Assembly: GCF_003054045.1 (NCBI RefSeq) | Contig: NZ_QBKH01000002.1 | Coordinates: 620,001-684,000 of the forward strand | From: Sphingobacterium faecium | GTDB taxonomy: Bacteria > Bacteroidota > Bacteroidia > Sphingobacteriales > Sphingobacteriaceae | Direction of reading: 5' to 3' | Length of the DNA stretch: 64,000 bases | Part shown: one piece after another, positions 29,830 through 39,334 of the stretch | How positions within the stretch are numbered: position 1 is the stretch's first letter | Layout: each line of letters starts with the position of its first letter | Notes under the pieces: generated by a model | What the model saw: the letters and a program-made list of their open reading frames with translations, nothing else | The model's database searches: none | What the model was told of the DNA's origin: nothing | Made by a program: the position numbers and the translations under genes

Positions 29830-30480
29830 ATGAAAGATTTAAGAGCTGTATTTTTTGATTTTGATGGAACCTTGGTAGATTCTGAACGTTTTTATTTTGA
29901 AGCATGGAAGCCAATTCTTAAACAGCACTTTGCTGTTGATTTGGATTTCGAAACTTGGATTCAGTATTTTGCAGGACATACTTTGGCCCGTAATATACTA
30001 ACGATGAAAGAACTCTGGGGAGTTGACGTTAAGGAAGAATTCATGTGGAAAAGTACTAGGGAAAATTATGCAAATCAAGATATGTTAACGATCCCTTTGA
30101 TGCCACACGCAAGAGAATTAATTGATTTTTTGATGGAAAGGGACATTCAGATGGGTTTAGTGACTTCCAATTTTAGGCCAACCGTTGAGCGCATGCTTGA
30201 GCATTATGGCTTATTGCAACATTTTTCATGGTTCGTAACCCGTGAAGATGTTGTTAATCCTAAACCGAATCCAACTTGTTATCAAAAAGCCTTGTTATTA
30301 TCCGGTTTTGATACATCAGAAGTCGTTGCTGTAGAGGATACCGCGACAGGATCTCGTGCTGCATATGATGCCGGATTGACATGTATTGCTGTAACAAAGC
30401 AAAAAGCTGAACGTGATCGCTTGGATTTTGTGGACCATCTTTTATTCGATCTCAAAGAGGTTAATGACCTGCTCAGATAG
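29830..30480 (+). CDS. HAD-superfamily phosphatase, beta-phosphoglucomutase-like
   Basis: The 216-residue protein has HAD motif I FFDFDGTLVDSE (nucleophile D10, acid D12), a helical C1 cap, motif II LVTSNF, the Lys of NPKPNPTCYQKAL and motif IV AVEDTATGSRAA. This is the pattern of sugar-phosphate phosphatases and beta-phosphoglucomutases. The substrate is not determinable. It is likely translated from the same transcript as the gene 32 bp upstream. Confidence 0.9.
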   Translation: MKDLRAVFFDFDGTLVDSERFYFEAWKPILKQHFAVDLDFETWIQYFAGHTLARNILTMKELWGVDVKEEFMWKSTRENYANQDMLTIPLMPHARELIDFLMERDIQMGLVTSNFRPTVERMLEHYGLLQHFSWFVTREDVVNPKPNPTCYQKALLLSGFDTSEVVAVEDTATGSRAAYDAGLTCIAVTKQKAERDRLDFVDHLLFDLKEVNDLLR

Positions 30481-30569
30481 TTTTATGTATTTTTTTATAA
30501 AAATTAATCGTTTTAGCTTTGTTATTTTTAATATTATCTTTAATATTACAGCAGTAAGAATACCTTATT

Positions 30570-31070
30570 ATGATGAATCGAAGAACCCTTGTTAAGCAGT
30601 TATTTATTATCGCAGGAGGAATCGCCATATTGCCTTCTTGTCTTCGTGAACAAGGGGGCGCATCTATTGTGCTCCAAAATATTAAGTTATCAGCTTCAGA
30701 TGAAGATTTTTTGGCAAAGCTCGCTGAAATTGTTATTCCTAAAACAGATTCTCCAGGAGGATTAGAACTGAATTTGCATTTATTTGTGATGAAGATGGTC
30801 GATGATTGCGAAAGTCCTGAAAACCAACAGGTATTTGTAAAGGGTATGCAGGCATTAAAGGACAATTCCGAATCGCAGACTTCAGAACAGCTTTTAACCT
30901 CTATAACAGCTTTGGAGGGTCACAAGGAGGGAGATGAAGCTGCTTTTTTTAAGATATTTAAAAATCGGACTATTCAAGGATATTTAAATTCTGAATACGT
31001 GATGAAAAACAAGTTGATATACAAATTGATTCCTGGGCCTTATCAAGCTGCGGTAAAATTGAAAGCGTAA
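30570..31070 (+). CDS. Gluconate 2-dehydrogenase subunit 3-like, Tat-type lipoprotein
   Basis: The 166-residue protein starts with a twin-arginine-like motif (NRRTLVKQL), a hydrophobic stretch and a lipobox-like ILPSC. This suggests folded export and membrane anchoring. The remainder (SDEDFLAKLAEIVIPKTDSPG) matches the small subunit family that accompanies GMC-type flavoprotein dehydrogenases and helps export them. Its stop codon abuts the ATG of the following GMC oxidoreductase gene, which supports a two-subunit complex. Confidence 0.83.
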   Translation: MMNRRTLVKQLFIIAGGIAILPSCLREQGGASIVLQNIKLSASDEDFLAKLAEIVIPKTDSPGGLELNLHLFVMKMVDDCESPENQQVFVKGMQALKDNSESQTSEQLLTSITALEGHKEGDEAAFFKIFKNRTIQGYLNSEYVMKNKLIYKLIPGPYQAAVKLKA

Positions 31071-32786
31071 ATGGCAAATATTAATATAGACAGTCAAAAA
31101 GATAGAACCTACGATGCAATTGTGATTGGATCGGGGATTAGCGGTGGTTGGTCTGCGAAAGAATTGTGCGAAAAGGGATTGAAGACTTTGGTTTTAGAGC
31201 GAGGTCGTGATGTGAAGCACATTAAAGATTATCCTACCACCAATATGAATCCTTGGGAATTTGAACATCGCAATGAGATGCCATATGCCATAAAACAGGA
31301 AAATCCAATCGTTAGTAAATGTTATGCTTTTCATGAAGATGCGGCTCATTTTTTTGTCAAAGATAAAGAGCATCCTTATGTACAAGATAAACCTTTTGAT
31401 TGGATTCGCGGATATCAAGTAGGTGGTAAATCGCTTTTATGGGCGAGACAAACACAACGTTGGTCTGACTTTGACTTTGAAGGTCCAGCTCGTGATGGTT
31501 TTGCTGTGGACTGGCCCATTCGTTATGCCGATCTAAAACCATGGTATGATTATGTTGAAAAATTTGCAGGGATTGCTGGCGATAAGGATGGCTTGCCCGA
31601 ATTGCCTGATGGCGAATTTTTACCGGGTTATCCGCTTAATATGGTAGAAAAATATTTCAAGCAATCGGTATCCTCTCAATATCCAGAGCGGAAAGTAATT
31701 TCAGCACGCTGTGCACACCTTTCCAAACCCAATCAAATTCATTTTGATCAAGGACGTGTACAATGTCAAAATCGTACTTTATGTCAACGCGGTTGTCCAT
31801 TTGGAGGTTATTTTAGCTCCAATGCTGTAACGTTACCTTGGGCTGCAAAAACTGGGAACATGACTCTCCGTCCCTTTTCTGTGGTTCATTCCATTTTGTA
31901 TGATGAACAAAGAGGTAAAGCTGTAGGTGTTCGCGTGATCGACACCAATACCAAGGAGGAAATCGATTTTTATGCGCGTATTATCTTTGTCAATGCAGCA
32001 GCAATCAATACAAATTTAATTTTGTTGAATTCGAAATCCAATCGTTTTCCTAATGGTCTAGGTAACGACTCGGGCGTTCTGGGCAAATATGTTGCTTTTC
32101 ATAACTATAGTGCCCGAATTTATGCAGAATATGAGGGTTTGCAAGATTATACTACTGAAGGAAGAAATCCAGCGGGTGGGGGATATATTCCTCGATTTAG
32201 AAATTTACATAAACAAGAAACGGACTTTCTTCGTGGATATGCGGCAGGTTTTGGTGCTTATCGTGGTACCTCTGCTGATCGCTCAGGTGCTGGGGAATCC
32301 TTGAAAAATAATTTATTAAATCCGAAATTAGGCAATTGGCAAGTCGGCTCCCATATGATGGGAGAAACGATTCCAAAAGAATCAGGCCAGGTAACATTGG
32401 ATACTAAGAAAACAGATGATTGGGGAGTTCCTTTACTTCATATTGCTGTCGATTATGATGATAATGATGCAAAGATGAAGAAAGATTATCTTGATACGAT
32501 GGAGGATATGTTTAAAACGGCAGGATTTACCAATATTCGACGTGATGATGGTAGTCAAGCTCCAGGCCTGGACATTCATGAAATGGGGGGAGCGCGTATG
32601 GGCTTAGACCCAAAAACGTCTATGCTAAATAAGTGGAATCAAATACATTCGGTACCCAATGTTTTTGTTACAGATGGTGCAGCAATGACATCAACTTCTA
32701 CTCAAAATCCTTCTCTAACTTATATGGCTTTTTCTGCTCGTGCGGTGGATTATGCCCTAGCAGAAATGAAAAAAGGAAATCTATAA
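31071..32786 (+). CDS. GMC-family FAD oxidoreductase
   Basis: The 571-residue flavoprotein has the N-terminal dinucleotide fold AIVIGSGISGGWSAKELCEKG with the acidic end VLERG. The C-terminal catalytic region has the active-site His in DIHEMGGARMG and Asn in STQNPSLTYMAFSARAVDYAL. It lacks its own signal peptide, so export would depend on the Tat-type partner encoded immediately upstream with no spacer. Relatives oxidise sugars or glycosides, for example at C3 of glucosides; this is family knowledge, not shown here. A Cys-rich patch (CQNRTLCQRGCPFGG) may bind a cofactor or disulfides. Confidence 0.9.
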   Translation: MANINIDSQKDRTYDAIVIGSGISGGWSAKELCEKGLKTLVLERGRDVKHIKDYPTTNMNPWEFEHRNEMPYAIKQENPIVSKCYAFHEDAAHFFVKDKEHPYVQDKPFDWIRGYQVGGKSLLWARQTQRWSDFDFEGPARDGFAVDWPIRYADLKPWYDYVEKFAGIAGDKDGLPELPDGEFLPGYPLNMVEKYFKQSVSSQYPERKVISARCAHLSKPNQIHFDQGRVQCQNRTLCQRGCPFGGYFSSNAVTLPWAAKTGNMTLRPFSVVHSILYDEQRGKAVGVRVIDTNTKEEIDFYARIIFVNAAAINTNLILLNSKSNRFPNGLGNDSGVLGKYVAFHNYSARIYAEYEGLQDYTTEGRNPAGGGYIPRFRNLHKQETDFLRGYAAGFGAYRGTSADRSGAGESLKNNLLNPKLGNWQVGSHMMGETIPKESGQVTLDTKKTDDWGVPLLHIAVDYDDNDAKMKKDYLDTMEDMFKTAGFTNIRRDDGSQAPGLDIHEMGGARMGLDPKTSMLNKWNQIHSVPNVFVTDGAAMTSTSTQNPSLTYMAFSARAVDYALAEMKKGNL

Positions 32787-32790
32787 TACC

Positions 32791-32835
32791 TTTTAAAGAT
32801 TAAGCTTTTTTTTTAAAAAAGCTTAATCTTTAAAA
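32791..32835 (+). terminator. Intrinsic terminator after GMC oxidoreductase gene
   Basis: Perfect 21-base arms (32791-32811 and 32815-32835) are AT-rich with an AAGCTT core. The loop is three T. It could work in both orientations. Confidence 0.82.
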
Positions 32836-32978
32836 TTAAAATACTAATTTAAACCAATCTTGATTATTCATTATCCGAATTTAATCAAGTTACAATAACC
32901 TTATAAATGCTTAAGATAACATCAGTGATGCGGTGTATTTAGGTTTATTGTGCAATTTATAGACTCAAGCTTGAAAAA

Positions 32979-33300
32979 AATTATGATGTAATAACCAATT
33001 ATGATTGGTATTTTCTCTTGAAATATAAATCGATTTTTATAAAAATAATAACCATACAGAATAGAAAAATTTGTTTTAGTGTCTTTGAAAGGGAATTCTA
33101 TTACAATATTTATTTTTCTAAATAGCTAAAACGATTAAACAAATTATGATGTTAAAACCAACTATGATCAAAACTTTTCTTAAGGCATAAAATATGCTTT
33201 TTTAAAAGATTATAACCAACAAACAAACATGTGTTAACATTTTGAGGGAAACCTATGTATTTATTTTTTTCTCAAAAATGGCTAAAACGATTAAACAAAT
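32979..33300 (+). repeat. Degenerate tandem duplication of the susC leader region
   Basis: Two diverged units of about 160 bp (about 32979-33141 and 33142-33300) share AATTATGATGT near the start, an ATAACCA segment in the middle, ATTTATTTTT near the end, and the identical 20-mer GCTAAAACGATTAAACAAAT at 33125-33144 and 33281-33300. The second copy ends 19 bp before the susC start codon. The 32836-32978 stretch just upstream holds no gene that I recognise. Confidence 0.7.
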
Positions 33301-33319
33301 CTAAATCATTTTAAAAATT

Positions 33320-36300
33320 ATGAACAAATTTGACGCAAGAACATTTTTGCAGTTAAAGAAAAAATCAAAATTGTTTTTTTCTTTAGCTGTTATTGCTGGA
33401 TCTATGCAACATGTCTATGCATCGTCAGTTACTTCGTTAGGATACGTGGAAGTATCAGAAGCAAAAAACCTTGTTGCTAAACAAGGACAAGTAAGTGGTA
33501 AGGTACTGGATGGCACAGGAAATCCAGTACCAGGTGTGACTATCTCGGTGAAAGGATCTCCAGGAGGAACTCAGACTGGACAAGATGGTAGTTTCAGTAT
33601 CAATGCTAAAGTCGGAGATGTACTCGTTGTATCGTCTGTAGGGTATAAGACCTCAGAAACAAAAGTGACGAGCACCACCAGCTTAACCATCCGTCTCGAA
33701 TCAACTGCAGATCAATTGGATGAAGTAGTTGTGGTCGGTTATGGTACGATGCGTAAGTCTGATGTGACCGGATCTATAGCTATGGTGAAAGGTGCAGACA
33801 TGATCAAAGATCAGAATTTTAGCCCATTGGACAACCTAAGAGGTAAAGCATCAGGTGTTAACATCTTCTCCAATTCCAGCCAGCCTGGAGCCTACGGTAA
33901 TAAGGTAATCATCCGAGGAATGGCAACGATCAATTCTTCATCTAGCCCACTATATGTTGTCGATGGAGTTGTCATGGAAGATTTTCAGTTGTTGAATCCC
34001 AATGATATTGAAAATATTGAAGTACTAAAAGATGCATCTTCTGCTGCGATTTATGGTGCTCGGGGTGCGAATGGAGTAATTCTAGTTACGACCAAGCGTG
34101 GTAATAAAGATGGAAGACGCACCATTAGTTATCAAGGATCACTTGGTGTAAGTTCTCCGCAGCGTTATATGGATCTTCTAAATGCACAAGAGTGGACAGA
34201 TGCATTTATGATTGGCTTGGAAAATGAAAACAAATACCAAGGAAAAACTTGGGATTTGGATCGTTCAACATGGTTCAATGATGCTGATTACTTTGATGCA
34301 GGTGGTAAACCATTGTATGATACCGATTGGCAGAGGGAAGCAACTCGAACGGCTATTTCACAAAATCATCAACTCAGTATTCAACAAGGTGATGATAAAT
34401 CCTCAGTTGGTGCTTTTATTAATTATACTGATCAACAAGGTATCGTTAATAACACGTATAATAAACGTTTAAATGGTAAGTTGGCTTATGATTCTAAACC
34501 CACATCTTGGTTATCAACAGCTGTCAATTTAAGTGTGAATCATACTTGGGGACGTTATACGCCTGAGGATGGGGGTGGGCAAGATGCTCGTCGTACTATG
34601 ATTGAAATGCTTCCTTGGCTTCCAGTACGAGATAAACTCGGTGAATATACAAATTCTGCTTCTTCATCAATCGCTGATGTTCTTGGTTTTGAAGGTATGG
34701 CCAATCCCGTTTCAATTTTAGAATTGCAAAAGCGTATGCGTTATAATACGCAGATTTTTGGTAATGCTGCTTTGACGTTTCATCTTGCTGATGGATTAGA
34801 TCTGAAAACACAATTTGGTATTGATAATCATGATAAAAAATATCAGGGTTACTCATCTATATCATTGAATAATATCTCCAAACCAAATGGTTGGGCTGAA
34901 AGAAACCATACCAATACTTTCTACTGGCAGGAAGAGACTTATTTGACTTATAATAAACAGTTTGATAAACACCGTATTAATGCAATGGCTGGTTTATCGT
35001 GGCAAGCTCGTACCTATGATTTCGATAATTCAAGAACGGAAGGTTTCTTTGATGATTTTTATGAATTCAATAATATGGGTATCGGAATTTTACCGGCTCC
35101 TCCAGGATCAAACTGGAATAAATGGGCAATGAACTCGTATTTTTTAAGAGCTTCTTATTCGTATGATAATCGTTATTCGGCGACTGTTACGAGTCGTTAT
35201 GATGGTTCATCCAAATTTGGAAAAAATAATAAATATGCTTTTTTCCCGTCAGCTGGTTTAGCATGGAATGTTTCTAACGAAGATTTCTTAAAAGGGAATG
35301 AATCTATCAGTAACCTAAAACTACATAGTAGTTATGGAATGACGGGTAATTCCGAGATAGATCCATATAAATCTTTAGCTATTGTTGAAGCTGGAACTAT
35401 ATTATTGAACAATAATAGAGCTCCATATTCTTTTGTGAGTACCATTGCCAATCCTGATTTAAAATGGGAGAAAACAGCTCAGTTTGATTTCGGAGTGGAG
35501 TTGGGATTATTTCAAAATCGTTTAAATTTTGATATTTCTTACTATCATAAAAAAACTACTGATTTATTGTTAGATGCGCCTGTGCCAACAGCATCAGGAT
35601 TTAGTACGGTAATGAAGAACATTGGTTCTGTACAAAATAAAGGTTTAGATATGATGATCACAGGTACTCTTGTAAATAACGAGAATTTCAACTGGAAATC
35701 ATCTCTAAATATGAATTACAATAAAAACGAAGTATTGAAATTGGGTGAAAATAATGCCGATATTTTAATGAATAGTTGGGTTGGTGGACCTAATAGTGTG
35801 ATTCGTGTGGGAGAAAATTTAAATAGTTTTTTCGGTTATCGCAGATTGGGAATTTATACACAAGCAGATGTGGATGCGGGTAATGCTACCTTAAATCAAA
35901 TAGGTAGACCAAAACGTACAACAGAAAAAGAGATTATTGGAAAGGGAATACCGGATTGGACGGGTAGTTTTATTAATAATTTAAGATATAAAAACTTTGA
36001 TTTTACTTTAGATCTTCAATTTGTTAAAGGAGTAGAAGTAATGCAACAATTTTTTCATTCTACTTATGACCGTTTTGGTATTACCAATGGTTTAAAAGAG
36101 ATTTTAACCGATGCTTATAACGGTACAAATCCCAATACCATGGAGCAAGCGATCTACCTCACTAATGGAGGACATGCCGGTCAAGATAGTAACGTTGACG
36201 ATTCATGGGTAGCAGATGGCTCCTATATTCGAGTGAATTTAATTCAATTGGGCTACACGTTTAAGCCAGAAGTGTTGAAACGGGTGGGGATGTCTAATTT

Positions 36301-36469
36301 AAGGATCTATGCAAATGCTAATAATCCATTCTTATTTACATCGAGTGATTTCAAAGGATATGATCCCGAAAGTACTTCTCAAGGAACAGGTAATTTTGGA
36401 CAAAATATGACATTCTTTGCTTATCCAAGAGCGAAGACTTTCTCTTTAGGTCTTAATGTTACATTTTAA
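33320..36469 (+). CDS. SusC/RagA-family TonB-linked outer-membrane transporter
   Basis: The 1049-residue protein has a signal peptide ending VYASS. A CarboxypepD_reg-like domain at about 58-130 (VSGKVLDGTGNPVPGVTISVKG) comes next, then a TonB-box-like DEVVVVGYGTMRKSDVTGS. The plug (RGKASGVNIFSNSSQPGAYG, PLYVVDGV, LKDASSAAIYGARGANGVILVTTK) and a 22-strand-type barrel with terminal Phe follow. It imports oligosaccharides with the SusD partner encoded 17 bp downstream. There is no N-terminal STN domain, so it is not itself a sigma/anti-sigma signalling receptor. Confidence 0.96.
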   Translation: MNKFDARTFLQLKKKSKLFFSLAVIAGSMQHVYASSVTSLGYVEVSEAKNLVAKQGQVSGKVLDGTGNPVPGVTISVKGSPGGTQTGQDGSFSINAKVGDVLVVSSVGYKTSETKVTSTTSLTIRLESTADQLDEVVVVGYGTMRKSDVTGSIAMVKGADMIKDQNFSPLDNLRGKASGVNIFSNSSQPGAYGNKVIIRGMATINSSSSPLYVVDGVVMEDFQLLNPNDIENIEVLKDASSAAIYGARGANGVILVTTKRGNKDGRRTISYQGSLGVSSPQRYMDLLNAQEWTDAFMIGLENENKYQGKTWDLDRSTWFNDADYFDAGGKPLYDTDWQREATRTAISQNHQLSIQQGDDKSSVGAFINYTDQQGIVNNTYNKRLNGKLAYDSKPTSWLSTAVNLSVNHTWGRYTPEDGGGQDARRTMIEMLPWLPVRDKLGEYTNSASSSIADVLGFEGMANPVSILELQKRMRYNTQIFGNAALTFHLADGLDLKTQFGIDNHDKKYQGYSSISLNNISKPNGWAERNHTNTFYWQEETYLTYNKQFDKHRINAMAGLSWQARTYDFDNSRTEGFFDDFYEFNNMGIGILPAPPGSNWNKWAMNSYFLRASYSYDNRYSATVTSRYDGSSKFGKNNKYAFFPSAGLAWNVSNEDFLKGNESISNLKLHSSYGMTGNSEIDPYKSLAIVEAGTILLNNNRAPYSFVSTIANPDLKWEKTAQFDFGVELGLFQNRLNFDISYYHKKTTDLLLDAPVPTASGFSTVMKNIGSVQNKGLDMMITGTLVNNENFNWKSSLNMNYNKNEVLKLGENNADILMNSWVGGPNSVIRVGENLNSFFGYRRLGIYTQADVDAGNATLNQIGRPKRTTEKEIIGKGIPDWTGSFINNLRYKNFDFTLDLQFVKGVEVMQQFFHSTYDRFGITNGLKEILTDAYNGTNPNTMEQAIYLTNGGHAGQDSNVDDSWVADGSYIRVNLIQLGYTFKPEVLKRVGMSNLRIYANANNPFLFTSSDFKGYDPESTSQGTGNFGQNMTFFAYPRAKTFSLGLNVTF

Positions 36470-36486
36470 TTTTTAGAACTGAATAC

Positions 36487-38049
36487 ATGAAAAATAAATT
36501 TATTATATTGTTACTGGCCGGATTGGCAATGACAACTTCCTGTAAAAAATTTTTGGAAGAAGATCCACAATCAAATTTATCATTAGAATATTATTACAAA
36601 AATGCTGGACAAGCGGAAGCAACAGTAAATTCTCTTTATCGACGTGGTGCTCCACAGCGCATTTCATTTGCTAGTAGTGCTTATATTGGACCTACAGCCT
36701 CTGTGAATACGATGTTGACTGGATACTTTACCAATAGCTACGAAGGACAGGAAAGAGTCTGTTTATTTTCACGTGAGTTGACTCGTCAAAATAATACAAA
36801 TTTGATTTCTGGGACGATGAATACCATTTGGGATGATAGTTATAAAGCAATTAATATAGCCAATGCAGGTTTGAAATATATTCCTGAAATTAATATGGCT
36901 GAAAATGTGAAAAATCGACTTCTTGGCGAAACTAAATTTTTTAGAGCCTTTAACTACTTCTATTTAGTAAAAACATTTGGAGCAATACCTCTATCTACAA
37001 CTCCTAATGAGACTTTAAAGGATGATCTTTATTTAGAAAGAACAGATGCTGCGACAGTATATGCATTAATTGAGGCTGATCTGAAAGAAGCTGTTGAATT
37101 ATTACCGGCAACTAAATTTGCCCAAAATGGTCATCGTATTACCAAATATGCAGCCGCAATGACTTTAGCAAATGTTTATTTGCAACAAGGAAAATTTGCA
37201 GATGCAGCCGTAGCAGCTAAAATTGTGGTTAATTCAGGTCATAGCATGACCACCAACTCAGACTTAGGAATGAACAGTGCCTACAATCGTTTACGTAGTA
37301 CCGATGATCTGGATGAAGTGATTTATGCTCAAGAATATGATGCAACAATTAATAGTGGCAGTTGGTGGCCAACTTATGCTTTTAATTCTTCTGCTGTATC
37401 GGTGTTTGATAAGTATGCGATCTTTGAACGTGTATTTGGTCCAACAAAGCAGTTTTTAAATGTGTATGATACCAAAGATCTTCGTATTCAACCCAACCAA
37501 TTCTTTCATTGGAAATATACAAATCCGAATACGGGTAAGGTTTGGGAGTCAACTGAAGCAGGTGTTTGGTATTATTTTGATGAACAGGCATTACTGACAA
37601 CGGGAAAGGCAACGAAAGATTGGAATTTTTATCGTTATCCTGAAGCTTTGTTGATTGCTGCGGAAGCTATTGCTAAAAGTGGTAGTGTGACTGCTGAGGC
37701 TGCCGGTTACTTAGCTCAGGTTAAAGCTCGTGCTAATACCGAGAACAAAACTGTGGCTGATTTTACATCTGAACTTCAAGGTTTATCTGTTGATAATTTT
37801 GTGAAAGAATGTTGGATTGAGCGGTTGAGAGAATTCCCATTGGAGTTTAAAATGTGGGATGATATTTTAAGAACAAAAATGTTTCCTGTTATATCTACGA
37901 CAGAAGCGGGTAAAATTGATTTCGTTCCTCTTATTGGAGCTAAAAATGGATCAGGTGCAATCTTTAAAGAATCAGATCTTTTATGGCCAATTTCACCAGA
38001 TGAAATTCAAAGAAACAATAAACTAACGCAAAACGAAGGTTACAATTAA
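36487..38049 (+). CDS. SusD/RagB-family nutrient-binding outer-membrane lipoprotein
   Basis: The 520-residue lipoprotein has a lipobox ending TTSC (C20) followed by KKFLEEDPQSNLS. A tetratricopeptide-like helical core is visible (AKFFRAFNYFYLVKTFGAIPL, YALIEADLKEAVELLP). The C-terminal region WIERLREFPLEFKMWDDILR and the terminal WPISPDEIQRNNKLTQNEGY are standard for SusD. It caps the SusC channel and captures glycan. It is followed by a terminator, then the GH76 gene. Confidence 0.96.
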   Translation: MKNKFIILLLAGLAMTTSCKKFLEEDPQSNLSLEYYYKNAGQAEATVNSLYRRGAPQRISFASSAYIGPTASVNTMLTGYFTNSYEGQERVCLFSRELTRQNNTNLISGTMNTIWDDSYKAINIANAGLKYIPEINMAENVKNRLLGETKFFRAFNYFYLVKTFGAIPLSTTPNETLKDDLYLERTDAATVYALIEADLKEAVELLPATKFAQNGHRITKYAAAMTLANVYLQQGKFADAAVAAKIVVNSGHSMTTNSDLGMNSAYNRLRSTDDLDEVIYAQEYDATINSGSWWPTYAFNSSAVSVFDKYAIFERVFGPTKQFLNVYDTKDLRIQPNQFFHWKYTNPNTGKVWESTEAGVWYYFDEQALLTTGKATKDWNFYRYPEALLIAAEAIAKSGSVTAEAAGYLAQVKARANTENKTVADFTSELQGLSVDNFVKECWIERLREFPLEFKMWDDILRTKMFPVISTTEAGKIDFVPLIGAKNGSGAIFKESDLLWPISPDEIQRNNKLTQNEGYN

Positions 38050-38054
38050 AATCG

Positions 38055-38087
38055 AAAGGCTGTCCCGTACTCGGGACAGCCTTTTTT
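38055..38087 (+). terminator. Intrinsic terminator after susD
   Basis: The GC-rich 13-bp stem AAAGGCTGTCCCG / CGGGACAGCCTTT has a 4-nt loop and a run of six T. Its strength suggests that GH76 expression needs partial read-through or its own promoter. Confidence 0.92.
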
Positions 38088-38103
38088 AGATCTCATCACA
38101 AAT

Positions 38104-39279
38104 ATGAAATTATTTAGTTTTTGTGCAGTTTTAATGATTCAATTGTGTATAATTCCGTTATGTGCACAGGAAAAGGTGCCATTTGATTTGGCAGCTTCAC
38201 AAACAATGAAGCGGATTTATCAGTTTTTTGGAAATTCGGAGAATCAGTTGTTATTGGAAAAATATCCATTTGATGAAAATTTTAAAGCTGATTATCTAAA
38301 CAATAATGAACAAGCGGCGCAACAGAAAAAATATGCTTATCTATGGCCTTTTTCGGGTAGTTTTTCGGCCGTGAATGCGTTGATGGAATTGCCAAAACAA
38401 AAAAAAGAATATCAAAAAATTCTGGATAAAAAGGTGTTGATAGGTCTTCATGTCTATCGTGATGAAAAACGTCTACCAATAGGTTATGCTTCTTATTTGA
38501 ACACAGCAGCTGCCTCTGATCGTTTTTATGATGATAATATTTGGTTGGGTATTGATTTCACTGATAGTTATTTGTATACTAAAAAGGATGTATATCTTAC
38601 AAAAGCTAAGGAGATATGGACTTTTGTAAAAAGTGGTGAAGATAGTCTACTCGGTGGAGGAATCTATTGGTGCGAGCAAAAAAAGGAATCAAAAAACACC
38701 TGTTCTAATGCGCCTGCTAGTGTATTTGCACTAAAACTCTTTGAAGCAACAAAAGATAGTGTATATTTTCTAGAAGGAAAGCGACTTTATCATTGGACAA
38801 AAGAAAAACTGGAAGACCCTACGGATGGACTTTATTGGGATAATATGAGCTTAAATCGCCATGTGGATAAAGCCAAATATTCATATAATTCAGGTCAAAT
38901 GTTGCAAGCTGCTGCTTTATTGTATCGATTGACCAAAGAGAAGCAATATTTGATTGATGCCCAAAAGCTAGCTGAAGCATGTTATTCTTATTTTTTTCAA
39001 GATTTTTTAGGGCAAGAATTTAAGTTGTTGAAAAACAGTAACCTTTGGTTTCATGCTGTGATGATGCGGGGCTTCATTAGTTTATTTGAACAAGACCAAA
39101 ACCCGAAATATATCACTGTATTCGCTAAAAATTTGCACTATGCGTGGCGGAATATGCGCGATGAAAAGGGATTGTTCTATGCCGATTGGACGCTTAAAAA
39201 TCGAAAAGAGAAAAAAGATTTACTTGATCAATGTGCATTTGTAGAAATGTATGCTCGATTGGCAAAGCTTAGTTATTAG
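38104..39279 (+). CDS. GH76 endo-alpha-1,6-mannanase-like glycoside hydrolase
   Basis: The 391-residue protein has a signal peptide ending PLCAQ. The GH76 (alpha/alpha)6 fold is marked by the catalytic Asp pair D143-D144 in FYDDNIWLGIDF, by GGIYWCEQ, and by YSYNSGQMLQAAALLYRLT. Family members hydrolyse alpha-1,6-mannan backbones of yeast mannan or bacterial cell-wall mannans. It lies 54 bp after susD, so the SusCD pair and this enzyme form a minimal polysaccharide utilisation locus. No GH92, GH125 or local regulator is next to it. Confidence 0.85.
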   Translation: MKLFSFCAVLMIQLCIIPLCAQEKVPFDLAASQTMKRIYQFFGNSENQLLLEKYPFDENFKADYLNNNEQAAQQKKYAYLWPFSGSFSAVNALMELPKQKKEYQKILDKKVLIGLHVYRDEKRLPIGYASYLNTAAASDRFYDDNIWLGIDFTDSYLYTKKDVYLTKAKEIWTFVKSGEDSLLGGGIYWCEQKKESKNTCSNAPASVFALKLFEATKDSVYFLEGKRLYHWTKEKLEDPTDGLYWDNMSLNRHVDKAKYSYNSGQMLQAAALLYRLTKEKQYLIDAQKLAEACYSYFFQDFLGQEFKLLKNSNLWFHAVMMRGFISLFEQDQNPKYITVFAKNLHYAWRNMRDEKGLFYADWTLKNRKEKKDLLDQCAFVEMYARLAKLSY

Positions 39280-39280
39280 C

Positions 39281-39326
39281 AAAAGAGGCTGATTTTTTGT
39301 TGATTGTGTAAAAATCAGCCTCTTTT
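39281..39326. terminator. Bidirectional terminator between GH76 and M60 genes
   Basis: Arms AAAAGAGGCTGATTTTT and AAAAATCAGCCTCTTTT flank a roughly 12-nt loop. It sits between two convergent genes. Confidence 0.88.
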
Positions 39327-39334
39327 ATCACTTA

